DNA of 64,000 bases, taken from assembly GCA_030562215.1 (NCBI GenBank), contig JAUPFL010000002.1, forward strand, positions 310,001-374,000, read 5' to 3'. Shown piece by piece: positions 9,141 to 18,680 of the stretch. The stretch's first letter is position 1; every line of letters starts with the position of its first letter. The stretch is from Peribacillus frigoritolerans. GTDB lineage: Bacteria; Bacillota; Bacilli; Bacillales; DSM-1321. The notes under the pieces were generated by a model that saw only the letters and a program-made list of their open reading frames with translations, was not told the DNA's origin and searched no databases. Made by a program: the position numbers and the translations under genes.

Positions 9141-10281
9141 CTATTTCTTCAAATCAATCACGATATCATCCAATACCAACTCTTTTGGAGCACTTCTTGG
9201 TTTTGTTGGGAAGGATGACACCTTTTCTTCACCATCTTCCGTTATGGTTACTTCTCCGTGGTTCTCTGAAGTGAAATTACGTAATGTTACATGTGGTGTC
9301 GCAATCAGTTGCGTAGCATCTGGATCGATTTTTTGAAATGTTTTGCTGAAGTTCAAATTATAAGAATCAATACCGCTTCCTCCGTTTTCTTGACCATCGT
9401 ATACATTCCCTAAGTCATCTTTAATGGTCAACTTCACATAGGCTTCATCCCATTTGTTTTTGACTGAGTCGGACACTTCTTGATGATAATCAACCACAAA
9501 GGACATTGGCGAGATCGATAGTTTTTCGACGGATACTTTTACACCATGTTGATTCACACTTTTATTGACGAACCTCTCGTTACTTTCCGTTGCTTTTAGA
9601 GAGAAAGCAAAGTTCCAATTTCCTTTTATCTCTTTATCCATGTCGGTAATGCTAATCTTGTTTATATCCCAGTCTATATTTACCTTATCTACTTTAAGAT
9701 CTTCTAAGTTACTAACCGTTAATAAGCCTACATATTTTTTATCAGCTACTTTTGAAATTCCATCCGATCCTCCTTGGGCTTTCATTTCTTTTATATTCGG
9801 GCTGGGAATAAGAAATGATCCGTCACCCAAATCTTCTTCGCTTTCAATAGTATAAGTGATGGTTACCGTTTTTCCGTCATAAATGGTGTCATTTATCGTG
9901 AAAGTAAGGCCATTGCTTTCTTCGGTAAAGCCAATTTCGTTAGAGTAGGCCTTATAATCACTATAAAGACCCTTTCCATCATTCTCGATATCATCGGAGA
10001 AACCTGAGTTTTCATTACTAAAATAGCTGAAAATATCCCCTATCAAAGGAATGCTTTTAGCAGAAGCGGTAAACGAGAATCCAATCGTTGCGGTGGATAA
10101 CCCGAATATAATAGAAGCAGCCATAACATTCTTTTGCCAGCGTTTCATTTTTTTTCTTTGTGCTTAATGATTTTTTTAGGGTCCTTTTGACTTTAGCTTT
10201 TTCTAGTTCGGTGACTTCCATTTCCTTAAATTCAGTTTCGTCTATGTCTATATCATTTAACAATTCATAAATATCCTTCAT
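9141..10281 (-). CDS. DUF4179 membrane protein, likely anti-sigma factor, frameshifted
   Basis: About 379 residues after repair. The N-terminus (MKDIYELLNDIDIDETEF, then a basic helix ending LKKSLSTKK) is a short cytoplasmic part. It is followed by one membrane helix (NVMAASIIFGLSTATIGFSF) and a large extracellular DUF4179 domain with beta-strand character. The coding strand has eight A at 10148-10155; removing one joins the two halves (STKKKMKRWQKN) and restores a length divisible by three. The start overlaps the stop of the sigma-factor gene by 4 bases (ATGA), so the two are translationally coupled. By family precedent it sequesters its partner sigma factor at the membrane. Confidence 0.78.
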
Positions 10282-10844
10282 ACGACACTGCCTCCTAACT
10301 TAAGATTCGTAGCTTTTTGACTTAGCTTCTTTTTTCCCCTATAAATTCGATTGTCTATTGATGCTTTGGTCAACCCGAGTTTTATCGAGATATCCTCATT
10401 TTTTAAACCAAGAAAGTACTTCATGATAAAAATATCCCGATCTACAGGTTCTAAAAGGTCAATTAACTGAAGCAGTTCTTTTCTGTCTTCCAGAATAATT
10501 AGTTCGTCTTCTGCAGATTTTTCTGGAACTACTTCTGTGTAACCTGATGTAAGCTCCATTTTCTTCATGGCTTTTCGGTAATAATCAATCGCTTTAAACT
10601 TAGCGATCGCACAAATCCATTTTCTGAAATCTGTTGTATCCCCATGGAACTTTTTTGAATGGTTCCATATTGAAAGAAAAATATCATTGATGCATTCTTC
10701 CATGACACCGTCGTTCTTAAGAGGAGAGAGAACCTTATATGTGACCCCCTTGATTAGTGGCAAATAGGTATCCACTATGAATTCCAATGCGTCTTCTTCT
10801 TGGCGTTGCAATCGCTTTATAAAATTTTTATCAGTAGACTTCAT
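10278..10844 (-). CDS. ECF-type RNA polymerase sigma factor
   Basis: 188-residue sigma-70 family factor with sigma2 (FIVDTYLPLIKGVTYKVL, DIFLSIWNHSKKF, FRKWICAIAKFKAIDYYRK at about residues 22-90) and sigma4 (LEPVDRDIFIMKYFLGLKNEDISIKLGLTKASIDNRIYRGKKKL at about 130-172). It lacks other sigma domains, as expected for ECF factors. Its gene overlaps the DUF4179 gene and is presumably controlled by it. Target genes are unknown; autoregulation is likely. Confidence 0.87.
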   Translation of the reverse strand: MKSTDKNFIKRLQRQEEDALEFIVDTYLPLIKGVTYKVLSPLKNDGVMEECINDIFLSIWNHSKKFHGDTTDFRKWICAIAKFKAIDYYRKAMKKMELTSGYTEVVPEKSAEDELIILEDRKELLQLIDLLEPVDRDIFIMKYFLGLKNEDISIKLGLTKASIDNRIYRGKKKLSQKATNLKLGGSVV

Positions 10845-10866
10845 GACATGATTCCCCTTGTTTTTT

Positions 10867-10882
10867 TGTAAAAGCTTTTACA
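10867..10882. promoter_or_regulatory. 16-bp perfect palindrome upstream of the ECF sigma gene
   Basis: TGTAAAAGCTTTTACA lies 23 bases upstream of the sigma-factor start. It is partly repeated by ACACTTAATACAACGTGTGT just beyond (10881-10900). It could be an operator or part of the promoter region; no protein can be assigned. Confidence 0.45.
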
Positions 10883-10900
10883 CTTAATACAACGTGTGTA

Positions 10901-11210
10901 AAAAGATTTATTCTCAACAATCCTTGGATTTTTATAGAAGTTAGTCGGTATGATGATTCCAATCGCACTTGGAATGATATGGTATTGAGGGTATCAAATT
11001 TTGTCAGTATGCGACAGTGTTATCGATATAGACGGTATGTTGGTAAAATCGAACGATTAAAAATAGATTCTTTAACAAAAACACTTGATTGCTACTAAAG
11101 ACTGTTGAATGAAAAATTATTCTAAATATATTCATCAGGAAGGATAAGCCCTTGGTTTTCTTGAATGATATATCAGGTTTATGCTTAGCGTTTTTTGAAA
11201 GGATGAAAGA
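10901..11210. other. intergenic region between divergent genes
   Basis: About 310 A+T-rich bases that must carry the promoter of the ECF operon (minus) and of the acetyltransferase (plus). GAAAGGATG just before 11211 is the acetyltransferase ribosome binding site. Nothing else recognised. Confidence 0.5.
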
Positions 11211-11723
11211 ATGATGGATATATACATTGACAGACTTAATGAACGGGATGCACAAGCGTTATTTGCATTTGAATGCAATAATAGAAGGTTTTTCGAGCAA
11301 ACGGTCCCAGGCCGGGGAGATGATTATTATAGCTTTGGAACGTTTGGAATCAGGCATAAGGAATTATTAAAAGAACAGGAAGATTCCATCTCCTCTTTTT
11401 ATTTGATTAAGGATGGTTCAGGCATAATCGTCGGCAGGATTAATCTTGTGGATATCGACCCGATTAATGGTACGGCTCATGTCGGTTATAGAATCGGTGA
11501 AGCGTTTACGCAAAAAGGGATTGCGAACGAAGCTTTAAAGCTTTTGGTGAAGCTGGCGCCGGAATTGAATGTGACTCAAATACATGCCAAAACGACAAGC
11601 GACAATATCGCCTCCCAAAAGGTTTTGGTGAAAAACGGTTTTGAACGGATTTCGATTAATGAGGAAATTAGCGCGGATACGGGTCAAAAGCTAACATTCT
11701 ACCATTATAGTTGGAACCTTTAA
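11211..11723 (+). CDS. GNAT-family N-acetyltransferase (RimJ/RimL type)
   Basis: 170-residue acetyl-CoA-dependent transferase. Core GNAT elements: beta4 region IIVGRINLVDIDPINGTAHVGYRI, the pyrophosphate-binding turn EAFTQKGIANEALKLLV (Q/R-x-x-G-x-A/G) near residue 103, and the C-terminal KVLVKNGFERI. The layout (early GRINLVDID, AHVGYRIGE) is that of RimJ/RimL-like enzymes, which acetylate protein N-termini or small amines; substrate unknown. Tandem ATGs at the start. Intact and monocistronic by spacing. Confidence 0.85.
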   Translation: MMDIYIDRLNERDAQALFAFECNNRRFFEQTVPGRGDDYYSFGTFGIRHKELLKEQEDSISSFYLIKDGSGIIVGRINLVDIDPINGTAHVGYRIGEAFTQKGIANEALKLLVKLAPELNVTQIHAKTTSDNIASQKVLVKNGFERISINEEISADTGQKLTFYHYSWNL

Positions 11724-11910
11724 ATCCATTTTCTTCTATATAATAGACATTTTTAATTGTGGAAAGAGGGGAGGCAGCGGCTGTCACAGAAAGGACCTTC
11801 ACTGTAAGTTAGACCGCTTGACGGTCGCAAAGGACTTAAGAGTAAATAATCGCGAGATATTTTCCCGGCAAAAGAGTTCGTTTACGTAAAAGGAGAAAGG
11901 AGAATGTAAT

Positions 11911-12369
11911 ATGATAGAAGGTTTATATGAAGCCCATTTGCCAGTCAAGAACCTGGCCATCTCTATGGATTTTTATAAGAAAATAGGCTTGAAACTAGCT
12001 TGGAGGGATGAGGATACTGCCTTCTTTTGGATCGAGGAAAACAAAAGCTGGGTCGGCTTATGGGAAGGTAAGGAATATCAAACTCCATACCACCCTTCAC
12101 TAAGGCATATCGCCTTTCGGGTAACTTATGATAATATGAAAAATGCATTAACTTGGCTTCAATCCTTGCAAATTGAAGTCGTCCCTTTTGGTAAAAGGAC
12201 AACGATTGAACCTTTTGTGCGTCCGAACCAAGGAAACGCTTCCGTCTATTTCAATGATCCCGATGGCAATAGTCTCGAACTTATGTGTTCGATAAAAGTC
12301 CCTGATGCATATAAGCATATGACCGAAAAACTTTCACTTGCAGAATGGGAAGAACTATTAACCAGGTGA
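11911..12369 (+). CDS. VOC-superfamily (glyoxalase/bleomycin resistance-like) protein
   Basis: 152 residues. Two beta-alpha-beta-beta-beta modules: module 1 from HLPVKNLAISMDFYKKIGL, module 2 ending FNDPDGNSLELMC. Potential metal ligands are His near residue 9, His near residue 65 (LRHIAFRV) and Glu near residue 123 (SLELM), as in glyoxalase I and FosB relatives. Strong ribosome binding site (GGAGAAAGGAG). Whether it is an enzyme or a drug-binding protein cannot be told. Confidence 0.82.
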   Translation: MIEGLYEAHLPVKNLAISMDFYKKIGLKLAWRDEDTAFFWIEENKSWVGLWEGKEYQTPYHPSLRHIAFRVTYDNMKNALTWLQSLQIEVVPFGKRTTIEPFVRPNQGNASVYFNDPDGNSLELMCSIKVPDAYKHMTEKLSLAEWEELLTR

Positions 12370-12467
12370 ACTTTGTAAAGGAAAAGTTTCTCCCGCCCAG
12401 TCTCAATCATTAATTTACTATACGAGTATGAGCAATCAATACGGAAAGGCTAAGGGCATAAATGTAG

Positions 12468-14071
12468 ATGTTTAAAATTAGAGTGAACTTATTAACTCAA
12501 ATGACATTACTTATCATATTCGTTGTTTTTATCAGTACCTTACTTGTGAGCATTCTATTCTCTACACTGCTGGAAGACATCGTCGAAAACCATATGGGTA
12601 AGCAAGCAATGACGGTGGCCAAATTAGCGGCTCAAAATCCAACGATCATCCAGGGATTTAACGATGAAGAGCCCTCAAAGGTGATTCAACCCGCATCAGA
12701 AATGATTCGTCAAACAACAGGTGCCGATTATGTAACCATTGCGAACGATAAAGGACTACGATACTCCCATCCCAATCCAGAATATATCGGGAAGCCTACG
12801 GCTACTAGTAATGATGCAGTTCTCAATGAACACAAAGCAATTATTTATCAAGGAAATGGGATATCGGGACCAGCGATTAAAGCTAAGGCGCCTATCTGGA
12901 ATGATAAAGGGAAGTTATCGGTGTTTCATCTGTAGGGTTTTTGGTAGAGAATGTGCAAGATCAACTATCCAATTATAAAATGAAGATTATTCAATTGTCA
13001 CTTATCCCAATCAGTGTAGGAATCGTTTGGGCAATATTTATAGCGCGACGCTTAAAAAAGCTTATTTTAGGTTTAGAGCCTGAGGAAATTTCTTTTCTTT
13101 TTCAAGAAAGGGAAGCGACACTTGATGCCATCCGATATGCTACCATTACGATTAATATTGAAAAACAGGTTACTTCCATGAATAAGAGAGCACGTGAATT
13201 GTTTCATGATCATCAGCTTATGGTTGGAAAGCGGATTGTAAATGGACATTTAGAAAAACTCATCAAAATAGTGATCAGCACAAAAGAGGGACAGTTCAAT
13301 CGTAAGTTACTCTTAGGCCAACAGCTATACATTTTGGATTTATCCCCTATCTTAAATCATAATGACGTCAGGGGCATTGTCTTAACAATAAGAACAGTAT
13401 CCGAAATTGAACAATTAACAGATGAATTTTCAGAAATCAAGGCCTTTTCAGAAAATATGCGGGCACAAAATCATGAGTTTTTAAATAAATTAAATACCAT
13501 TTATGGATTACTTAGTTTAAAACAGTATGATAGGGCAATGAACATAATCTCCTCTGAAGTGAGAGAGAGGCAAGATATCATTTCGTTTCTTATGTCATCG
13601 GTAAAGGACCCTTTAATCGCCGCCTGTTTACTTGGAAAGATAAACCGTTCAAAAGAATTGCAGGTTATCTTAGAAATAGAGCAGGAAAGCAATTTAAACA
13701 GTTCATTAAAACCTGAGGATTCCCATCACTTGGTTTCCGTTATTGGTAATGTCATCGATAATGCGATGGAGGCAGCACGGCAAAAGAACAAAAATAAGGG
13801 ACAGGTCAAAGTTTCGTTTACGGATTTAGGAAAAGAAATTATATTTGATATCGAGGATAACGGCCCTGGTATCCCTCATGCAATGGAGGATATTATTTTT
13901 ACAGATGGTTATACGACTAAAAATGGGGAAAATCATGGGATCGGTTTGGCCATTGTAAAAAACTCCCTTGGTCTTTTAAGCGGTGAAATTTATATTGATC
14001 GTAGTTATTTGGGCGGAGCAAGATTTACAATCGTCTTCCCGAAGGATATTAAAGCAGAGAAGGAGGCGTGA
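12468..14071 (+). CDS. citS: CitS/DctS-family sensor histidine kinase, frameshifted (copy 1)
   Basis: About 534 residues after repair. N-terminal membrane helix (TQMTLLIIFVVFISTLLVSILF), extracytoplasmic Cache/PDC sensor domain (RQTTGADYVTIANDKGLRYSHPNPEYIGK), second helix (IIQLSLIPISVGIVWAIFIA), PAS domain, and kinase core with the His motif AQNHEFLNKL and HATPase N, G1 and G2 boxes (NVIDNAMEAA, DNGPGIP, GENHGIGLAIVKN). The frame breaks at about 12912: adding one A gives GKVIGVSSVGFLVENV. CitA/DcuS-type kinases sense citrate or C4-dicarboxylates. It overlaps the regulator gene region and sits before a CitMHS carrier, so citrate is the likely ligand. Confidence 0.82.
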
Positions 14072-14073
14072 GA

Positions 14074-14778
14074 ATGTCCGAAGGACCGATTACAGTTGTC
14101 ATTGTTGAAGATGACGAGAATGCAGTGAATATATATAAACAATTTACGAATCAACTAGATCAATTTACTGTCATTGCTACAGCTAGCACAGGCAAGCAAG
14201 CACTGAATATATTGCATGCCGCACAACCGGACTTAATTTTATTGGATATCTTTTTACCTGATATGAATGGAATTGACCTTCTTCGGGAAATTAGGAAGGA
14301 ATACCGGGGGATTGATGTAATTCTGATCACCGCCGCGAACGATACCGAAACAGTCAGTGAAGCGATTAGGGGAGGGGCTTTTGGATACCTTATAAAACCG
14401 ATCATTATCGATAAGCTTCTTGCGACGCTCAACCAATACGACCTGACGAGACGGCAGTTGCATACTAGCGACTTGGTAAATCAAGATAAAGTGGATACTC
14501 TTTTTCGGACCATAAGTAATTCAAATACAGCAAATGATGTCCAAATAAATTCTCTTCCCAAGGGGATAGACAAACATACCCTGAAAATGGTCAGAAGTAA
14601 GATTCAAAACGTCAATGGCAGTTTAAACGCTGATGAACTAGGCCGACTCGTTGGAATTAGTTATTCAACCATGCGCAGATACCTGGAGTATTTAGTTTCC
14701 TGTGATGAAATGGAAGTTGAGGTTTTGTATGGAAGCATCGGAAGGCCGGAAAGAAAATATAAAATAAAACACATTTAA
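14074..14778 (+). CDS. citT: CitT/DctR-family response regulator (copy 1)
   Basis: 234 residues. Receiver domain with acidic pair EDD near residue 13, phospho-acceptor in LILLDIFLPDMNG near residue 57, and Lys in LIKPI near residue 107. The C-terminal DNA-binding part ends LGRLVGISYSTMRRYLEYL, a helix-turn-helix typical of CitT/DctR/MalR. ATG 14074 is preferred over GTG 14068 because AAGGAGG is 7 bases upstream. It begins 3 bases after the kinase stop; expected target is the citrate carrier gene just downstream. Confidence 0.85.
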   Translation: MSEGPITVVIVEDDENAVNIYKQFTNQLDQFTVIATASTGKQALNILHAAQPDLILLDIFLPDMNGIDLLREIRKEYRGIDVILITAANDTETVSEAIRGGAFGYLIKPIIIDKLLATLNQYDLTRRQLHTSDLVNQDKVDTLFRTISNSNTANDVQINSLPKGIDKHTLKMVRSKIQNVNGSLNADELGRLVGISYSTMRRYLEYLVSCDEMEVEVLYGSIGRPERKYKIKHI

Positions 14779-14820
14779 ATCCCAGTTGATGAAATTCGTT
14801 TTCATCAATGGGATTTTTTT
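14778..14820 (+). terminator. terminator after the first citT
   Basis: ATCCCAGTTGATGAAA / TTTTCATCAATGGGAT stem followed by seven T. Confidence 0.85.
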
Positions 14821-14902
14821 CGTTTTCAGGCGTGAAAAAATGAATAAAACTATTATTACTTTCTTTATATGTGAATAAGGCTTAATGGATGATAGTCTCT
14901 AA

Positions 14903-14916
14903 AGAAAGCGCTATCA
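14903..14916 (+). promoter_or_regulatory. putative cre (CcpA) site before CitMHS carrier 1
   Basis: AGAAAGCGCTATCA matches the catabolite-response consensus TGWNANCGNTNWCA at all but the first position. It lies about 35 bases upstream of the carrier start, where CcpA would repress during glucose growth. Confidence 0.55.
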
Positions 14917-14951
14917 AAACAAGATGGTTATAAACAGAAGGGAGCTTGAAG

Positions 14952-16262
14952 ATGTTATCCATTTTAGGATTTTCGATGATTGCAGTATTCATGTATTTAA
15001 TTATGTCGAAGCGACTATCGGCACTAGTGGCCATTATGCTCGTTCCAATCATATTTGGAGTGATTGGAGGATTTTTAACAGAGCTGGGACCCATGATGCA
15101 GGAGGGTGTTGAAGGTATAGCTTCAACAGCCATAATGATTTTGTTTGCGATTTTATATTTTGGAATAATGATAGATTCCGGTTTATTCGATCCTCTTATT
15201 TCCAAAATATTGAAAATAGTAAAAGGAGATCCTTTAAAAATAGTTTTAGGTACCGCTATTCTCTCAATGACCGTCGCATTAGATGGGGACGGGACAACTA
15301 CTTACATCATTACTGTCTCAGCGCTTTTACCCCTTTATAAGCGCCTGGGCATGAACAAAATAATATTAGCCACTGTAGCCATGCTATCCATGGGTGTAAT
15401 GAATATGACACCGTGGGGGGGAGCTTCCGCTATGGCGATGGCATCGTTGAACCTTGACGCATCGGAATTGTTCTTGCCAATGATTCCTGTCATGGGATTT
15501 GGCCTTATTTGGGTTCTTGTCGTGGCTTTTATATTGGGAAAAGGGGAACGAAAGAGATTGGGCGTAGTCGAGATCCAGCATAATCACACAAATGAAATGA
15601 ACTCGAAGGCCAATTCCGAGTTAGCGGCAACAACGGTTTCCCGTGAATATCGCAGGCCGAAATTGGTCTGGTTCAACTTCATTTTAACGATTGTGCTGAT
15701 GGCATCATTAATCATTGATTTTATGTCTTTGACCATTTTATTCATGATTGCTTTCGCCGTCGCGTTATTGGTCAATTATCCTGATTTGAAAGATCAGCAG
15801 GATAGAATCGCTGTTCATTCGAAAAATGCATTGGCCGTCGTTTCAATTGTCATTGCAGCCGGGATTTTTACCGGCATCATGTCTGGAACGAAAATGATTG
15901 ATGCAATGGCCATTACGTTGGTCTCTTTAATCCCGGAATCTTTTGGACCATTTTTACCGGTTATTGTTGCGTATGCCAGTGCCCCTTTTACTTTCTTTAT
16001 GTCCAATAATGCATTCTATTTTGGCGTACTTCCCATTATCGCACAAGCCGCTGATGCTTATGGAATTAGCGCGGCAGAAATAGGGCGCGCCTCATTAATA
16101 GGGCAGCCGATACACGTATTGAGTCCTTTGGTAGCTGCAGCACATTTGCTAATAGGTTTAGTTGGCACTGACTTCGGGGATTTACAGCGGTTTGCCGTAA
16201 AATGGGCATTAGGGACTGTCACTGTCATGACAATAGCAGCGATAATCCTGGGAGTCATTTAG
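14952..16262 (+). CDS. CitMHS-family citrate-metal transporter (copy 1)
   Basis: 436 residues, about 12 membrane segments. Family signature pieces: GVEGIASTAIMILFAILYFGIMID, the conserved VALDGDGTTTYIITVSALLPLY near residue 112, MNMTPWGGASAMA, and the C-terminal SAPFTFFMSNNAFYFGVLPI and GRASLIGQPIHVLSPL. These carriers take up citrate complexed with Mg2+ (CitM) or Ca2+ (CitH). The metal preference cannot be read from the sequence. ATG 14952 has AAGGGAG 8 bases upstream. Same module as the CitS/CitT pair just before; paralogue at 29-30 kb. Confidence 0.88.
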   Translation: MLSILGFSMIAVFMYLIMSKRLSALVAIMLVPIIFGVIGGFLTELGPMMQEGVEGIASTAIMILFAILYFGIMIDSGLFDPLISKILKIVKGDPLKIVLGTAILSMTVALDGDGTTTYIITVSALLPLYKRLGMNKIILATVAMLSMGVMNMTPWGGASAMAMASLNLDASELFLPMIPVMGFGLIWVLVVAFILGKGERKRLGVVEIQHNHTNEMNSKANSELAATTVSREYRRPKLVWFNFILTIVLMASLIIDFMSLTILFMIAFAVALLVNYPDLKDQQDRIAVHSKNALAVVSIVIAAGIFTGIMSGTKMIDAMAITLVSLIPESFGPFLPVIVAYASAPFTFFMSNNAFYFGVLPIIAQAADAYGISAAEIGRASLIGQPIHVLSPLVAAAHLLIGLVGTDFGDLQRFAVKWALGTVTVMTIAAIILGVI

Positions 16263-16328
16263 TAAAACGGCTGGTTACTCTATCTTGCAGATCGTGCAAA
16301 TCGATATTTTAAAAATGGAGGGTTTTCA

Positions 16329-16475
16329 ATGTGGATCATCACACTCTATAAAAGTAGAGGCATTGTAATGTATGAATTTGAAACAGAACAAGCAGCAAGG
16401 GATGTTTTCTGTAATATTCAGGGCAATAAGATTCTTTCAGAAGTTATTTACTTTAATGACCCAGGTTTAGCATGA
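16329..16475 (+). CDS. small conserved-looking protein, unknown (48 aa)
   Basis: Short ORF with a good ribosome binding site (TGGAGGG, 7-bp spacing). The sequence begins MWIITLYKSRGIVMYEF and ends SEVIYFNDPGLA, which looks like a compact beta-alpha-beta peptide and not random translation. It follows the citrate carrier by 66 bases and could be in its transcript. Function unknown. Confidence 0.55.
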   Translation: MWIITLYKSRGIVMYEFETEQAARDVFCNIQGNKILSEVIYFNDPGLA

Positions 16476-16607
16476 TAAATCAATGAATAGTAGGGTTAAT
16501 TCAAAAAAAGGTTATTGTGAAAGAAAAAAGTGGAACTTACAAAAATATGTATGAATAAAACGCAAATCATGGGAGTGTGTCCTTCAAGACTATGCATTTC
16601 ATTGTTT

Positions 16608-16639
16608 ACCCCGAAAAGCTGAAGCTTTATTGGGGTTTT
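16608..16639 (+). terminator. hairpin after the citrate module
   Basis: CCCC-GAAA-AGCT-GA-AGCT-TTATT-GGGG followed by TTTT. Confidence 0.5.
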
Positions 16640-16643
16640 CCTA

Positions 16644-17219
16644 TTATTTTAGACTTTTAACAATGATTCTTGTGGTAATCTTCGCCAGGTTCATGACAGT
16701 ATCCAGTCTTGTATCATTTAGAGATTGGTTGGGCAAAAGGGGATCTAAATAATTTACGACGGCTTTTAGGTGATAATCACCCAATTCAGGTAAGGTTTTA
16801 TTCATCGCTTCACCAGGGCTAAAAGGACCTTTTGTCAGAATAATAGAACCGATTTGATGATAACCACCTAAGCAAGCATCGATACCAAAAATAAAGGGAT
16901 TTTTAAATTGCTTTTTTATTTCTTTCAAAACACTTTTCAAATTAAGGGCGTGAACAGGTTCTGCGAGTGTTCCGAAGACATGATAAGGGACTTGGTGTTC
17001 TCTTAGCATCGTCCCTGCTAAAGGCCCGAATGAATCTCCTATGGATCGATCTGAGCCAATACATAAAAAGATGATCTCTTTGGACGTTGGCCGAAGAACT
17101 CTTGCGATTCGAACAGACATTTCGTCCATTTCTCCTTCTGCATTTGTATCCAACGTAAAGTTGCAATACTGCATTTCTTTTATTGTCTCCCCATTTTTCC
17201 TGCCATCATAAGGATACAT
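16644..17219 (-). CDS. yyaC: spore protease-like protein YyaC (DUF1256)
   Basis: 191 residues. Matches the YyaC family, which shares the fold of the germination protease GPR and hydrogenase maturation proteases: FLCIGSDRSIGDSFGPLAGTML near residues 50-70 with Asp residues for metal or catalysis, then FGTLAEPVHALNL, FIFGIDACLGGYHQIGSI and LTKGPFSPGEAMNK. A sporulation gene in Bacilli. The start has AGGGGGTG upstream on the minus strand and a TATAAT-like -10 near 17257. The role is inferred from the family. Confidence 0.88.
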   Translation of the reverse strand: MYPYDGRKNGETIKEMQYCNFTLDTNAEGEMDEMSVRIARVLRPTSKEIIFLCIGSDRSIGDSFGPLAGTMLREHQVPYHVFGTLAEPVHALNLKSVLKEIKKQFKNPFIFGIDACLGGYHQIGSIILTKGPFSPGEAMNKTLPELGDYHLKAVVNYLDPLLPNQSLNDTRLDTVMNLAKITTRIIVKSLK

Positions 17220-17464
17220 GCCTACACCCCCTAGAGTACCGTGATCTTGAATAAATTATAACATGATTATGGAAATCACTTGCTTCCCGCTAATGATTAA
17301 TTTCAGCCGCCATTTCAAGTGGAATATCATTTCTTGTTTATATGTATTTTGTTAATATATAGATTAATTGGGTTTTTTGATAAAATGAAAACAAAAAAAT
17401 ATACTGTATGAAACTTTTGATTTTAGAAAGGCAGAGCCAGTGTTTTATAGAAGGAAGTGTAAGA

Positions 17465-18331
17465 ATGTTTAATCAATTAACGAATAACGATAGTATCCTT
17501 AATCAATTACGTGCAGACTGTGAGAATTGTTTCGGTTTGTGCTGTGTAGCTTTGCCTTATGCAAAATCTGCTGATTTTGCATTTGATAAAGATGGAGGTA
17601 CACCATGTTCAAACCTGCAATCAGATTATCGTTGCGGCATCCATGAAAATCTCAGAGCAAAAGGGTATAAAGGCTGCACGGTATATGAATGTTTCGGTGC
17701 CGGTCAAAAGGTATCCCAACTAACCTATGATGGAAAAGATTGGAGGGACAATCCAGCGTCAGCAAAGGAAATGTTCGAAGTTTTTCCTATTATGCAACAA
17801 CTCCATGAAATGCTTTGCTACTTAAATGAAGCACTGAATTTAGAAGATGCGCAACCCCTTCACCGAGAATTGCAGGCCGCTTTTAATGACACGGAATATC
17901 TCACTAAGCAAAGTCCAAAGTCTATCATGGACCTGAATGTACCAGCCCATAGAGCGATCATTAATGATTTACTTCTGCGCACAAGTGAACTGGTACGTGC
18001 CAAGGTTTCAGTTAAGAAAAATAAAAATTCAAAAAAACAGAACAAAATAGGTAGGGGAAGTGACCTGATCGGTGCAAAATTGAGAGGTGCTGACCTTAGG
18101 GGAGCGAACTTAAGAGGAGCTTTGCTTATTGCATCCGACCTCAGGGAAGCCGACATGAGAGTGACGGACCTTATCGGTGCAGACTTTAGGGACGCTGATT
18201 TAAGCGGTGCCGACCTCACCGGAAGTTTCTTCATCACACAAGCACAGATTAACTCGGCTAAAGGCGACACGAAGACAAAATTACCGCTCTCATTAAGCAT
18301 TCCCAATCATTGGAGAAAGAAAGATAGCTAA
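17465..18331 (+). CDS. Cys-cluster plus pentapeptide-repeat protein
   Basis: 288 residues. The N-terminal 80 residues carry a conserved Cys set (DCENCFGLCC, GTPCSNL, RCGIHENL, GCTVYECFGAGQ), resembling the YkgJ-type Fe-S or zinc-binding fold. After a helical middle and a Lys/Asn linker (VKKNKNSKKQNK), eight or so pentapeptide repeats follow from about residue 200 (DLIGAKLRGADLRGANLRG...), forming a short right-handed beta helix. Similar two-part proteins occur in actinobacteria from memory. ATG 17465 is chosen because AAGGAAG is 8 bases upstream. Function unknown. Confidence 0.8.
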   Translation: MFNQLTNNDSILNQLRADCENCFGLCCVALPYAKSADFAFDKDGGTPCSNLQSDYRCGIHENLRAKGYKGCTVYECFGAGQKVSQLTYDGKDWRDNPASAKEMFEVFPIMQQLHEMLCYLNEALNLEDAQPLHRELQAAFNDTEYLTKQSPKSIMDLNVPAHRAIINDLLLRTSELVRAKVSVKKNKNSKKQNKIGRGSDLIGAKLRGADLRGANLRGALLIASDLREADMRVTDLIGADFRDADLSGADLTGSFFITQAQINSAKGDTKTKLPLSLSIPNHWRKKDS

Positions 18332-18385
18332 GATCGAAGCGAACTTTCAAGCAGAGCAAACGCTTTATAAGGAAATTGTTTAATT

Positions 18386-18480
18386 CACGAGTAAAAGGCG
18401 GAAACTTACGAGTAAAAGTGTAAAACTCACGAGTAAAAGGCGGAATCTCACGAGTAAAAGCGTAAAACTCACGAGTAATG
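18386..18480. repeat. tandem array, 21-bp period, five units (TCACGAGTAAAAG core)
   Basis: The pentamer ACGAG recurs at 18387, 18408, 18429, 18450 and 18471, exactly 21 bp apart. Units read roughly CACGAGTAAAAGGCGGAAAC with small changes. The reverse complement core (ACTCGTGA) is also the core of the array at 30.7 kb. Non-coding; translation of the minus strand gives a seven-residue repeat that is only a by-product. Confidence 0.9.
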
Positions 18481-18680
18481 GGAAATAACATCAACAGCGG
18501 CCAAGTAATTAGATTTGGCTTTAATCCGAAGCTTTTACAAAGAGTGAACTCTACTAACATGCGATTCTTCATTAGGAAGGATCGTCTTTTAAATTTGGGC
18601 GGAAAATTTTCATTTTTCCATTTGACTCTGACGTTGCGTAATACCTTAATGTAAATGATATCGAAAGGAGGTAAGAAGCA

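Noticed and set aside
18386..18480. CRISPR array
   Set aside because: Repeat units are directly adjacent without unique spacers, and there are no cas genes.
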